From IMG/VR virus record IMGVR_UViG_3300035670_000237, positions 1 through 59,181 of that record: a stretch of DNA of 59,181 nt; one strand, written 5' to 3'. The position numbers and the translations under genes were made by a program. This document shows, piece after piece, positions 41,501 through 48,292 of the stretch. Numbering within the stretch: position 1 is the stretch's first letter; the number at the start of each line of letters is the position of its first letter. This DNA is from a virus. The notes under the pieces are model-generated. The model was not told the DNA's origin. It saw only the letters and a program-made list of their open reading frames with translations, and did no database searches.

Positions 41501-41761
41501 TCAGCGGGGTTTCTCCAGGCAGCGGCGCACGCACGCCAAGATGTCGGCCCGGCCAGGGCTGTTGGGCACCATGGCGATGGCCTGCAGCATGGAGGCTGCC
41601 TGCTGGCGCAGCGGGTGGGTGCTCAGCAGCAGGTCGGTGCAGCACTGCAGGCAGGTCAGCCGATACAGGCCGCCGGGGCGTGGGCTGGTGTGGCCGGGAG
41701 GGGTTCGGCTGGTGCATTCCGGGCATGGTGGCGGGCATGGTGGCGGGCATGGCTGGCTCAT
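41501..41761 (-). CDS. Small cysteine-rich protein of the replication operon
   Basis: An 86-aa protein starting with ATGA overlap to the preceding gene. It holds repeats of CPPP and a possible zinc-ribbon (CPECTSRTPPG... LTCLQCC), followed by a helical end (LRQQAASMLQAIAMVPNSPGRADILACVRRCLEK). Function is unknown; zinc or nucleic acid binding is possible. Another frame over the same DNA (to 41454) couples by GTGA to the DUF1064 gene, but its sequence is less protein-like. Confidence 0.6.
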   Translation of the reverse strand: MSQPCPPPCPPPCPECTSRTPPGHTSPRPGGLYRLTCLQCCTDLLLSTHPLRQQAASMLQAIAMVPNSPGRADILACVRRCLEKPR

Positions 41762-42300
41762 GCGGCGATGGGTTGCGCGTCGTGCTGCGCGCTGCCCGGA
41801 AGGTAGGCGCTGATGGCGGGGTGGTGCCGTCGCGTGTCGTCCGCTCGCAGGGCTTTGACGGCGCGTCGCAGGGCGTCGGCCTGGGGACTGCTCAGCCGCG
41901 CGGTGCTGGCGCGCTCGATGAGGCCGTCGACGAGGATCTCGGCCGGGTTGCGGCCGCTGCGCTGGCGCTGCGGGTCGCTGGCGGTGGCTTCGCGCAGCGT
42001 GGCCACGACCTGGCGGATGCGCTCGGGGTCGGCGGGTGGCTCGGGCAGGGGTGCGGGCTCGGTGCGTGGTGCCTGGCGGCACAGGGCTTTGAAGGCGACG
42101 AGGTTGGGCGGGCGCTCGGGCAGGTTTTCCAGGGCCCAGGCGATGGCGTCCAGGCGCTCGGCGAAAGGCGCGAGCTCGAAGGCCCACAGGCCCTTGACCT
42201 CGCCGATGGGCAGGGCGGCCCACAGGCTGAGCCACTGGCTGCCGTAGGTGGCGGCCAGGCGGTCGAACAGGCGGTCGGTGACGCGGGTTGGCAGGCTCAT
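41758..42300 (-). CDS. Replication-associated protein, P-like
   Basis: A 180-aa protein beginning MSLPTRVTDRLFDRLAATYGSQWLSLWAALPIGEVKGLWAFELAPFAERLDAIAWALENLPERPPNLVAFKALCRQAP. This start is typical of phage proteins encoded just after DUF1376-type replication proteins and resembles the helicase-loader (lambda P-like) N-terminal region in layout. It has no ATPase motif. It probably recruits the host replicative helicase together with its upstream neighbour; this is inferred from gene order. The gene lies 2 bases after the preceding stop. Confidence 0.62.
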   Translation of the reverse strand: MSLPTRVTDRLFDRLAATYGSQWLSLWAALPIGEVKGLWAFELAPFAERLDAIAWALENLPERPPNLVAFKALCRQAPRTEPAPLPEPPADPERIRQVVATLREATASDPQRQRSGRNPAEILVDGLIERASTARLSSPQADALRRAVKALRADDTRRHHPAISAYLPGSAQHDAQPIAA

Positions 42301-42302
42301 GG

Positions 42303-43385
42303 TCACAGGGCTCCTCGTGCCAGCAGTGGGGTCACGGCGGGCGTGATGTCGATGACCTCGGCCATCGCTGGTGGCTGCTGGGGCAGGTTGTCGGGGTGGA
42401 TGCGGCCGGTCATCTGCTCCCACTGGCGGCGCTTGGCGGCGAGTTCGCGCTCGTAGGCCGACAGCCGCACCGGTGGGCTGTTGCCGGCTGCGATTCGGGC
42501 AGCGGGGCGAGGGGTTGCGGACACGGCAGCGCCGGTGCTGGCGGCGTCTCGTCGCCGGCCCTCAGCCACGGCCACGGCGTAGGCGAAGCCCTTGCCCTTG
42601 GCGACGGCGACGGCTGCGGCATCGGCCAGCTCGTCGGTGGTGACGCCGGCCTGCAGCAGCGCCAGCAGCGTCGGGTGGGCCGGGTTGGCGTCGGCAAGGC
42701 CTGCGGCTCGCATGGCCAGCGTGGCAGCGCCGGCAGCGGTGGGCTCGGTGGGCGGCGCCGGTGGTGGCGGGCTTGGGGGTGGGTCCGGGGGGTCGTCGTC
42801 GGGCCCGGGCGCGCGCGGAAGAGGTTTAGCGTGTGCTACTACGGTGGTATTTGTATTACTGGTGTCTGGTGTCTGGGTATGGGTAGCCGTTGCATCACGC
42901 GTGATGGGGTCCGTGATGTCACGTGCTGTCACGCGTGACAGGTGCTGTGACAGGTGGCGTGACGCGAGCGCTTGCAACTCGGACATCGGCGCGTCGTACT
43001 GCGGTACGACACCGGCCGCGCGCAGTGCGTCGAAGAGTTCCTTGCGGCGCATGCGCGTGCGCTGCTGGCGCTCACGCTCGTTGGTGCGCTTGGCCTCGCG
43101 CTCGGGCTCAGCTTCCCGGTAGCGGGCGATTTCCTCGTCGGCGCGCTTCTGGTGGTAGCAGCCATCGTCATTGCGCAGCTCGAAGAACTCAGACAGCACC
43201 TGATCCACCGCCTTGCGCTGGGTTGGCGTCGTGGCCTTGGCAAGTCGGTATTGCTGCCCTTGGGGAATTGGCTGCTCACGGTGGTAATAGGCCCGCAGCA
43301 ACCTCGTGTAGGCCATGTCCTCGTCCCAGGTCAGGTGCCCGGTGGCAGCGGCCCAGTCGCCCAGATGATGTTCGTAGTAATTCAT
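42303..43385 (-). CDS. DUF1376-containing replication initiation protein
   Basis: A 360-aa protein. Residues 1-110 (MNYYEHHLGDWAAATGHLTWDEDMAYTRLLRAYYHREQPIP... VLSEFFELRNDDGCYHQKRADEEIARY) are a clear DUF1376 domain, a winged-helix-like domain of phage replication proteins such as YdaU. A long disordered Pro/Asp-rich linker follows, then an Ala-rich domain (LADANPAHPTLLALLQAGVTTDELADAAAVAVAKGKGFAYAVAVAEGRRRDA) typical of the C-terminus of these proteins, which contacts loader or helicase. It may include or lie near the replication origin. Start ATG at 43385. Confidence 0.85.
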   Translation of the reverse strand: MNYYEHHLGDWAAATGHLTWDEDMAYTRLLRAYYHREQPIPQGQQYRLAKATTPTQRKAVDQVLSEFFELRNDDGCYHQKRADEEIARYREAEPEREAKRTNERERQQRTRMRRKELFDALRAAGVVPQYDAPMSELQALASRHLSQHLSRVTARDITDPITRDATATHTQTPDTSNTNTTVVAHAKPLPRAPGPDDDPPDPPPSPPPPAPPTEPTAAGAATLAMRAAGLADANPAHPTLLALLQAGVTTDELADAAAVAVAKGKGFAYAVAVAEGRRRDAASTGAAVSATPRPAARIAAGNSPPVRLSAYERELAAKRRQWEQMTGRIHPDNLPQQPPAMAEVIDITPAVTPLLARGAL

Positions 43386-43402
43386 CCTCGATCCCAGTCA
43401 TG

Positions 43403-43768
43403 TCATGGCCGCGGGTGGCTGTGGTTGGCTGGTGCCAGGCGGTAGCGCAGGTAGCGCGCGTTGCGCGCTTCGTCGGAGACGATCTCCACCAGTCCGCGGT
43501 TGCGCAGGTACAGGCAGGCCCAGTTCACGGCCTTGTACGGACGCCCGGTGGCGCTCACGATGTCGCAGTGCCGCCACCAGCGACGCGGCTGGGCTCGCAG
43601 CAGCGCCAGCACGGCATCGGTGGCCGAGCCGTCGCGGATGACGCCGGACGGGCGCGGGTTGTAGCGAGGCGGCGCAGTCGCCGCCTGGCGCACGGCCGCA
43701 ATGGCCAGCAGCTGTTGAGCGGTCCATCGGCTGCTGCGGCTCAACGAGTCGCTCCGCCAAGGTTGCAT
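43403..43768 (-). CDS. Winged-helix-like DNA-binding protein
   Basis: A 121-aa protein from ATG at 43768. Its core (GSATDAVLALLRAQPRRWWRHCDIVSATGRPYKAVNWACLYLRNRGLVEIVSDEARNARYLRYRLA) is a winged helix: helix, recognition helix around KAVNWACLYLRN, and a beta hairpin. It is probably a transcription regulator or replication accessory factor of the early leftward operon. An in-frame TTG at 43801 is possible but extends toward the divergent gene at 43835. Its promoter would lie in 43769-43834. Confidence 0.7.
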   Translation of the reverse strand: MQPWRSDSLSRSSRWTAQQLLAIAAVRQAATAPPRYNPRPSGVIRDGSATDAVLALLRAQPRRWWRHCDIVSATGRPYKAVNWACLYLRNRGLVEIVSDEARNARYLRYRLAPANHSHPRP

Positions 43769-43834
43769 GGCGGGCGGGCCTGCCGGCGCCCATACTCCCA
43801 ATCCCCACGATCGGAAACGCCAGGAGGCCCACCC

Positions 43835-44134
43835 ATGACCGAATCAGAGCTGCAGGCGCTGCAGGCCCTCGGCCCACAGGAAGTGCTGCGGCAGTTGTCC
43901 AGAGGCTCGTATGGCGGCGCCCCAGGCTCAGCCACGCGCGACGCCGTGGAGTGCTGGTTGCGCGCCGAACTGATCGCGCGCCAGGAGGCCTCGGACCGCT
44001 CGGCCGCGGCAATCGCTGCGCAGGTTCTGCGCCAGGCACGCAGAGCCAACACCATCAACGCGATCCAGATCGCCGCCAACGCCATCACGGCCATCTCTGC
44101 GGTGTTCATCGGCTGGCTCCTTTCGGGGCGCTGA
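43835..44134 (+). CDS. Small tail-anchored membrane protein, opposite strand to neighbours
   Basis: A 99-aa protein with a perfect AGGAGG (43822-43827) 7 bases before the ATG. MTESELQALQALGPQEVLRQLSRGSYGG... DAVECWLRAELIARQEASDRSAAAIAAQVLRQARRANTINAIQIAANAITAISAVFIGWLLSGR is a pattern of short phage proteins with a helical body and one C-terminal membrane span. It is expressed against the leftward operon, so it probably has its own promoter, as lysogenic cargo genes do. Its last 32 bases overlap the end of the minus-strand gene at 44106. Confidence 0.72.
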   Translation: MTESELQALQALGPQEVLRQLSRGSYGGAPGSATRDAVECWLRAELIARQEASDRSAAAIAAQVLRQARRANTINAIQIAANAITAISAVFIGWLLSGR

Positions 44135-44303
44135 GACGCCGCAGCCGGCCCTCGCACAGGCCGTCATACAGGCGCTGCGCAAACTGCGCCTGCTCCTGCG
44201 CCTCGTCGGCCCACACCCACAGGGCCAGCGCCCAGCCGCACAGCACGGCCAGCGCCGTCCACAGGGCCCAGGCCTCGCGCCCTTCCAGCCCGAACAGGCT
44301 CAT
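44106..44303 (-). CDS. Small membrane protein
   Basis: A 65-aa protein with one hydrophobic segment (WALWTALAVLCGWALALWVWA) and a polar, charged C-terminal tail (DEAQEQAQFAQRLYDGLCEGRLRRL). Its ATG at 44303 shares one base with the stop of the preceding gene (TGATG), so it is translated with it. Function unknown. The 32-base tail-to-tail overlap with the plus-strand gene at 43835 is unusual. Confidence 0.6.
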   Translation of the reverse strand: MSLFGLEGREAWALWTALAVLCGWALALWVWADEAQEQAQFAQRLYDGLCEGRLRRLSAPKGASR

Positions 44304-44629
44304 CACCGCGTCACTCCGCGCCAGAAGTCGGACGCCGCAGCTTGAGGGGCCTCAACAGGGCCGCTTCGGGCGGGCTCGGGCGCCCGCTCGGCCACCCTGT
44401 CATGCACCCGCCAGGGGCCCGTCGATGGACCGGGCATCGGCCCTTCCTTTGCGAGCGTGGCGCGCCGATGATGGGCCACATGCTCACCCCACGTCCTACC
44501 CCACTCCTGCAGGCAGATGATGTCGCGCAGCAGCTCGCCGGGCTGGCAGCCGGCGCGGCGCGCGCGCTGCCTGAACGCCTCGGCCGTGGCATCGTCCAGA
44601 TGCACGCGGATGCTCTCGGTCAGTTTCAT
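44303..44629 (-). CDS. Ribbon-helix-helix-like regulator
   Basis: A 108-aa protein. Residues 1-40 (MKLTESIRVHLDDATAEAFRQRARRAGCQPGELLRDIICL) have the strand-helix-helix pattern of CopG/Arc-type DNA-binding proteins; the rest is disordered and Pro/Ala-rich. It lies one gene downstream of the Cro-like regulator and so may take part in early control. Start ATG at 44629. The family call is tentative. Confidence 0.55.
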   Translation of the reverse strand: MKLTESIRVHLDDATAEAFRQRARRAGCQPGELLRDIICLQEWGRTWGEHVAHHRRATLAKEGPMPGPSTGPWRVHDRVAERAPEPARSGPVEAPQAAASDFWRGVTR

Positions 44630-44686
44630 GGCGCGGCCCTTACCAGACGCAAGGCGCCCCCAAAAGAGTCGGTCATGGTCTGTCGC

Positions 44687-44968
44687 TCACCCGGCCTGGT
44701 CGATGCTTGCCAGCTCGGCCAGGTCAGGCAGTGGGCGGCCCTGCGGGTTGGGCCATCCGTCGTCGGGCATGCGCACCCAGCGCACGTCCGGGCGCAGCTG
44801 CTCGCAGGTGGCCGCGCCTTGCAGCGCGCGCTCAACGGCCGGGCAGCGCTCGATGGGCAGCACGCGCCGCCGGGTCAGCACCTGGTACAGGTACTGCTCG
44901 TTCATGCCCAGATCGCGCGCGGCAGCGTGCCGCACCGAGGCAGCAACTCGGGGGGCTTCAGTGGTCAT
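44687..44968 (-). CDS. Cro/YdaS-type transcriptional regulator
   Basis: A 93-aa protein with the YdaS-like helix-turn-helix pattern: VRHAAARDLGMNEQYLYQVLTRRRVLPIERCPAVERALQGAATCEQLRPDVRWVRMPD. The ending (cluster of E-R-A-x-x-G... LRPDVxW) is diagnostic for this Cro-like family. It is the first leftward gene and faces the repressor, as cro faces cI. The start has no clear ribosome binding site and lies 11 bases after operator O1, so the transcript is probably short-leadered and repressed through O1. Confidence 0.85.
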   Translation of the reverse strand: MTTEAPRVAASVRHAAARDLGMNEQYLYQVLTRRRVLPIERCPAVERALQGAATCEQLRPDVRWVRMPDDGWPNPQGRPLPDLAELASIDQAG

Positions 44969-44978
44969 GGGCGGAGTC

Positions 44979-44991
44979 TAGCGTAACGCTA
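44979..44991. promoter_or_regulatory. Operator O1, perfect 13-bp palindrome
   Basis: TAGCGTAACGCTA is a perfect inverted repeat (TAGCGT-A-ACGCTA) in the 70-bp gap between the divergent cro-like and repressor genes. Two related sites (11 of 13 bases each) occur at the early rightward promoter 1.8 kb away. The shared consensus is TAGCKTNNCGCTA. It is probably the binding site of the repressor or of the Cro-like protein. Confidence 0.75.
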
Positions 44992-45038
44992 TCTTTAAAA
45001 GCAAGCGCTGGGCTACTAGCCTGCTGCTTGAATGATGT

Positions 45039-45512
45039 ATGGACCACGAATTGAGCGCCCTACTGCGCCTTTTGCGCGCCACCTCAGAGCACCCAACTGG
45101 CACACCTGAAAGGCGGCGTCACGTTGCCGAGCTCGCCGGTGTCAGCGCTGACAACCTCTATCAGGTTGCACGCGGGATCCCGCTGGCCTCAGGGCGGCCA
45201 CGACAGCTCGGCCGCGATGTCAAGGAGCGCCTGACCGCAGCCTTCCCCGGCTGGCTCGACCTGGCGGGATCGTCGAATGCGGTTGCCGCACCAGCCGACA
45301 CTCCGGCGCCCATGCCCACGCAGGCGAGCACCGTAGTCGCGCCGTTGGCCCGCTGGCCACACGAGCGCTTTCCCGCGTCATACTGGCAACAGTTGACGCT
45401 TGCCGAGCGAGCCATCATCGAGGAGTCGATGCTCGAGGCCTACGACCGCCTCATGGCCCGGCGCGAACAGCTCGCCTCCGCTGCCGGCAAAACAGGACGG
45501 TCGGCGGCGTAG
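45039..45512 (+). CDS. Phage repressor-like protein (CI-type, HTH)
   Basis: A 157-aa protein. The N-terminal helix-turn-helix (LSALLRLLRATSEHPTGTPERRRHVAELAGVSADNLYQVARGIPLASGRPRQLGRDVKERLTAAFPGWLDL) matches short phage repressors encoded opposite YdaS/Cro genes. A Pro/Ala linker and a helical C-terminal segment (ERFPASYWQQLTLAERAIIEESMLEAYDRLMARREQL), probably for dimerisation, follow. There is no S24 peptidase domain, so it would not be inactivated by RecA cleavage. That fits induction through the antirepressor and C4 system at the other end of the early region. Start ATG at 45039, 47 bases from O1. Confidence 0.8.
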   Translation: MDHELSALLRLLRATSEHPTGTPERRRHVAELAGVSADNLYQVARGIPLASGRPRQLGRDVKERLTAAFPGWLDLAGSSNAVAAPADTPAPMPTQASTVVAPLARWPHERFPASYWQQLTLAERAIIEESMLEAYDRLMARREQLASAAGKTGRSAA

Positions 45513-45646
45513 GTCACGCGTGCCGGGTGTTGGCGTTTCGAGGCCGCTGAAAGCCCGCGGTTTGGTCAAAAATTCTGGCGAATGTCAGCGCATGAAAGTC
45601 GTAGCATGCAAGACTGCCAGCCAGACATCCCCCGGAGACCCATGTC

Positions 45647-45892
45647 ATGAACACAGACTTTCTGGCACAGGAAATCGCCACGTACAACCGGCTGCTGCCC
45701 GAGTTGCTGCTGCAGGTGGGGCGCTACGCTCTCATCAAGGGTGATGCGCTCATCGACACGTTCGACTCCTATCACGATGCGACCAAGCGCGGGTACGCGC
45801 TGTTCAAGCTCGAGCCTTTCCTGGTCAAGCAGATCTGCCCTGCCATGCCGGTGGCGTACTTCAGCCGCGACCTGGTGGCATGCCCTGCCTGA
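45647..45892 (+). CDS. Small hypothetical protein paired with aspartyl protease
   Basis: An 81-aa helical protein (MNTDFLAQEIATYNRLLPELLLQVGRYALIKGDALIDTFDSYHDATKRGYALFKLEPFLVKQICPAMPVAYFSRDLVACPA). The G-x-Y-A-L-I-K-G-x-x-L-x-x-x-F-x-x-Y-x-D-A-x-K-x-G-Y pattern occurs in small proteins encoded before retropepsin-like genes in proteobacteria. Its last 13 bases overlap the next ATG. It could be a substrate, inhibitor or partner of that protease. Start ATG at 45647 with CGGAG upstream. Confidence 0.7.
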   Translation: MNTDFLAQEIATYNRLLPELLLQVGRYALIKGDALIDTFDSYHDATKRGYALFKLEPFLVKQICPAMPVAYFSRDLVACPA

Positions 45893-46323
45893 CACTTTCG
45901 TGCACTGCCGCGGGGCCCACCGTTTCGGTGGCCATCGCCCCTAGCGCCCTCTTGCGCGATGCCATGATGGCGGCGGGCGTACAGCCTCCGCAGCCGGTGA
46001 TTGGCATCTTCCTGGTGGACACCGGGGCGTCGCACACGGTGGTCGACAGCAAGTTGATTGCTCAGCTCGCCGTCAACCCCACCGGCGCCGTGATGGTGCA
46101 CACCCCGTCGACGGCTGGCAGCGCCGTGCTGATGCCGCAGTACGACCTGATGTTGTTCGTCCCCGGCGTAGCCGGCTCAGGCGGCTGGCTGCTGGACGGC
46201 CTGCAAGTGACGGCGGCCGTCTTTGACGGTCAGCCCATAGACGGGCTCATCGGCCGCGACATCCTAAATCGCGGAATGCTCGTCTACAACGGGCAGGCCA
46301 GCCACTTCACACTCGCCTACTGA
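45880..46323 (+). CDS. Retropepsin-like aspartic protease
   Basis: A 147-aa single-domain aspartyl protease-like protein. The active-site loop is FLVDTGASHTVVD (Asp47-Thr-Gly-Ala-Ser), and the flap-to-end region has QYDLMLFV and IDGLIGRDILNRGMLVYNGQASHF, the ILGxDxL-type motif of retropepsins. As in retroviral enzymes, a homodimer would form the active site. It overlaps the small gene before it, so the two act as a unit. Located next to the repressor, it is likely expressed in the lysogen; cutting of a host or phage protein, or defence against other phages, is possible. Confidence 0.82.
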   Translation: MPCLTLSCTAAGPTVSVAIAPSALLRDAMMAAGVQPPQPVIGIFLVDTGASHTVVDSKLIAQLAVNPTGAVMVHTPSTAGSAVLMPQYDLMLFVPGVAGSGGWLLDGLQVTAAVFDGQPIDGLIGRDILNRGMLVYNGQASHFTLAY

Positions 46324-46332
46324 TCGCCCCAC

Positions 46333-46641
46333 TCACGCCACGCGCTGCCCCAGCGGCGCCGCTTCCGCCTCTTGCAGGTGCTCGCGCGCGATGCGCTTGA
46401 GCTCCGAGTTCGCGAAGCGCGTCAAGGTCTGACGCACCAAAGGCTGGTATCCCAGGCCATGTAGGCGACCGATCGCCTTCAGGTCCTCGATCAGCGATCG
46501 CGGCAGACGGATCGAAATCATCTGCAGGTCCAGGCCCTCGTCCAGCAGCGCCTGCTGTTCGGACGTGACGGTCACCTTGCGCGCATGGTCTCTGTCGCGG
46601 CCAAGTTGGCCGGTGTCCCACAACAGCTCCGGTGTCGTCAT
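46333..46641 (-). CDS. Orphan CopG/BrnA-like antitoxin
   Basis: A 102-aa protein. The C-terminal part LDEGLDLQMISIRLPRSLIEDLKAIGRLHGLGYQPLVRQTLTRFANSEL has the ribbon-helix-helix pattern of CopG-type antitoxins of type II toxin systems. No toxin gene is next to it: the upstream side is a promoter and the downstream side is the protease. It may act as a decoy against a host toxin or as a transcription regulator. Its promoter has tandem 11-bp repeats likely to be its own operator. Confidence 0.72.
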   Translation of the reverse strand: MTTPELLWDTGQLGRDRDHARKVTVTSEQQALLDEGLDLQMISIRLPRSLIEDLKAIGRLHGLGYQPLVRQTLTRFANSELKRIAREHLQEAEAAPLGQRVA

Positions 46642-46670
46642 CGTCGTTTGCGCTCAATAGTTCCGCGCCG

Positions 46671-46700
46671 ATTGTATATACAGAAGCAATACAGACGCAA
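46671..46700 (-). promoter_or_regulatory. Promoter and tandem operator of the orphan antitoxin gene
   Basis: Minus strand: -35 TTGCGT (46695-46700), 18-bp spacer, -10 TACAAT (46671-46676). Between them on the plus strand are two adjacent 11-bp repeats, ATACAGAAGCA (46678-46688) and ATACAGACGCA (46689-46699), one base apart in sequence. Tandem repeats over the spacer are typical of ribbon-helix-helix autoregulation. Confidence 0.65.
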
Positions 46701-46764
46701 GCTTCCCGCGAGCGCCAGACACCGGGAGTGAGTGCGGGTTAGGGTTTGTACTGGGCCAAAAAAC

Positions 46765-46797
46765 TAGCTTGACGCTACGCTAGCTTATCGCTAGCAT
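46765..46797 (+). promoter_or_regulatory. Early rightward promoter with operators O2 and O3
   Basis: -35 TTGACG (46769-46774), 17-bp spacer, -10 TAGCAT (46792-46797), 52 bases upstream of the first rightward gene. O2 TAGCTTGACGCTA (46765-46777) covers the -35, and O3 TAGCTTATCGCTA (46781-46793) covers the spacer into the -10. Both match O1 (TAGCGTAACGCTA) at 11 of 13 positions. A repressor bound here would shut off the whole early operon. Confidence 0.78.
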
Positions 46798-46848
46798 TCG
46801 CCCTATCCCCACGACAACGGCACACGCCGGGGGTCACGGAAGGGCGCG

Positions 46849-47154
46849 ATGACCCGCAAGACTCATCTTGAGCACACCACTCACGGTGGCCCAACCTGCC
46901 AAACCGGCCGCGTCGGCGCAGCGCTGCGTGGCGAGCACATCACCGTCAAGCTCGACGAGTTCGCGCTCTGCGCAGACGCCCACCGCTGCACGCGCTGCAA
47001 GGGCAGCAAGCTTTTCGCTTTCCTCAAGCGCCAAAGCGACAAGGTGCTTGTCGATGCCTGGATTCCCGAAGCGTCCGATGCCTGGATAGCCGCTGACGCT
47101 GCGCTGATCGCCGCCAACCGCGCGCGCCGCGCTGAGCGAAGGGCCCAGCCATGA
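46849..47154 (+). CDS. Small early protein with cysteine/histidine motifs
   Basis: A 101-aa protein, the first gene of the early rightward operon. It contains HTTHGGPTCQTGRVGAALRGEHITVKLDEFALCADAHRCTRCKGSKLFAFLKRQ; the Cys/His set (TCQT, LCADAH, CTRC) may bind zinc. The C-terminal half is helical and basic. No known function. Start ATG at 46849. It overlaps the next gene by four bases (ATGA). Confidence 0.72.
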   Translation: MTRKTHLEHTTHGGPTCQTGRVGAALRGEHITVKLDEFALCADAHRCTRCKGSKLFAFLKRQSDKVLVDAWIPEASDAWIAADAALIAANRARRAERRAQP

Positions 47155-47336
47155 ACACCACCACCAAGCGGTTTGCGCGCACGCTGGACGAGGCCTTCCC
47201 GGGCTCTCGGCCCGCAAGCATCGAAGGCCCGTACCGCCGGGCGCCAGGCGTGCTGGCGGACGCAGCCGGCGTCATCGTCACACTGGCCTGCGCCGCCCTG
47301 TTCATCCACACCTTGCTTGAGTGGGCAGCAGCGTGA
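47151..47336 (+). CDS. Small membrane protein
   Basis: A 61-aa protein with a basic N-terminus and one C-terminal membrane span (GVIVTLACAALFIHTLLEW). Coupled by ATGA overlap to the preceding gene. It ends 11 bases before the stop of the convergent DUF4145 gene. Function unknown; small early membrane proteins often modify the host or exclude other phages. Confidence 0.68.
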   Translation: MNTTTKRFARTLDEAFPGSRPASIEGPYRRAPGVLADAAGVIVTLACAALFIHTLLEWAAA

Positions 47337-47347
47337 ACGCTCTGCGC

Positions 47348-48022
47348 TCAGCCCGCCGCCTCGCGCCGCAGGCGCGCTGCGCGCACCTGCTCGGGCAGCG
47401 TGTACAGGTACATCAGCAGCGCCGAGGTGAAGTCGTGCATCTGGTCGGCCAGAGCGCGCGTGCCCTCTGCGGTGCCGTGCAGCACCTGGTTGCCGTCCAG
47501 CCGGATCTCGTGCGCCCAGTCGCGCATGGCCGGCGTCAACTGGTGGGCGCGCGCCAGGCGCTCGATGCGCTGCATCAGCGTCAAACCGTTCACCCCAGGG
47601 GTGAATGCCTGCAGCGCCAGCTCAAGCGTGCGCCGGTACATGGCGCAGGCGGCCGTGGGCATCCCGTCGCGGCTGCGCCGGCACAGCGCGGCCTCGATGA
47701 AGGCGCGCGCCACCTCCGGCGGGCAGTGCAGCGGGGCATCCACCGGCAGCAGCTGGGGCCATGCGTGCTCGATGCGCACGTCCGGGTGGTCGTCCAGCCC
47801 GTGGCCCAGTGTGCGCAGGTCCAGGTTGCCGTGGTGCGGCGTGTGCGCCACGGCCAGCAGCGGCCCGCCGCAGCCGTTGCACGCGGCCGCCACGTCCCAG
47901 CGGTGCGCATCGCCGCGCCGGGGCTGCAGGCCCCACACCGTGAACGCCACGCGCTCGCGCCCGCAGTGCGGGCAGTGCCAACCCAGAACCCCACCGCCTG
48001 ACTCACCTGACTCGCCCGACAT
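47348..48022 (-). CDS. DUF4145-like protein with zinc ribbon
   Basis: A 224-aa protein on the strand opposite to its neighbours. The N-terminus has a zinc-ribbon (WHCPHCGRERVAF... VAAACNGCGGPL), and the body contains ARAFIEAALCRRSRDGMPTAACAMYRRTLELALQAF and LARAHQLTPAMRDWAHEIRLDGNQVLHG, the helical pattern of DUF4145, a domain often found in defence-related nuclease systems. Here it stands alone. Its ATG (48020-48022) directly abuts the divergent ATG at 48023, so it has almost no own leader. It is probably an inserted cargo gene. Confidence 0.75.
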   Translation of the reverse strand: MSGESGESGGGVLGWHCPHCGRERVAFTVWGLQPRRGDAHRWDVAAACNGCGGPLLAVAHTPHHGNLDLRTLGHGLDDHPDVRIEHAWPQLLPVDAPLHCPPEVARAFIEAALCRRSRDGMPTAACAMYRRTLELALQAFTPGVNGLTLMQRIERLARAHQLTPAMRDWAHEIRLDGNQVLHGTAEGTRALADQMHDFTSALLMYLYTLPEQVRAARLRREAAG

Positions 48023-48292
48023 ATGGACACCTCCAGCACCCACGACACCACCGCGGCCGACCTGGCACAGGCCGATGCCGAAATCGCAATCATTCTGCGC
48101 CAGCCCGAAGGCTGCGCAACGCGCACCGTGACCATGCTGACGCGCGCCTGGCTCAGCCACGACGTGGATGTGTTCACCGCCGCGCTGGTGGCCCGCGTGG
48201 TCACCCAGCACGACCGTCTGCAGGCCTTGAGCCACGAACTGGACAACGCCCGCAAGGCCGCCGACATCGAGGCAGCAAGGGGCGCGGCATGA
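48023..48292 (+). CDS. Small hypothetical early protein
   Basis: An 89-aa acidic helical protein (ADLAQADAEIAIILRQPEGCATRTVTMLTRAWLSHDVDVFTAALVARVVTQHDRLQALSHELDNARKAAD). Its ATG is adjacent to the divergent DUF4145 start, and its stop overlaps the next ATG (ATGA). No domain recognised. Confidence 0.65.
   Translation: MDTSSTHDTTAADLAQADAEIAIILRQPEGCATRTVTMLTRAWLSHDVDVFTAALVARVVTQHDRLQALSHELDNARKAADIEAARGAA

Noticed and set aside
41454-41750. 98-aa minus-strand frame coupled by GTGA to the DUF1064 gene
   Set aside because: The alternative frame 41501-41761 starts with an ATGA overlap and has a possible zinc ribbon; this one is Pro/His/Arg-rich. The choice is not certain.
43741-44109. Minus-strand frame encoding a small membrane protein opposite the gene at 43835
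   Set aside because: The plus-strand gene has a perfect AGGAGG and a sequence of a known small phage protein type; the minus frame has no ribosome binding site and a nonsense-like C-terminus.
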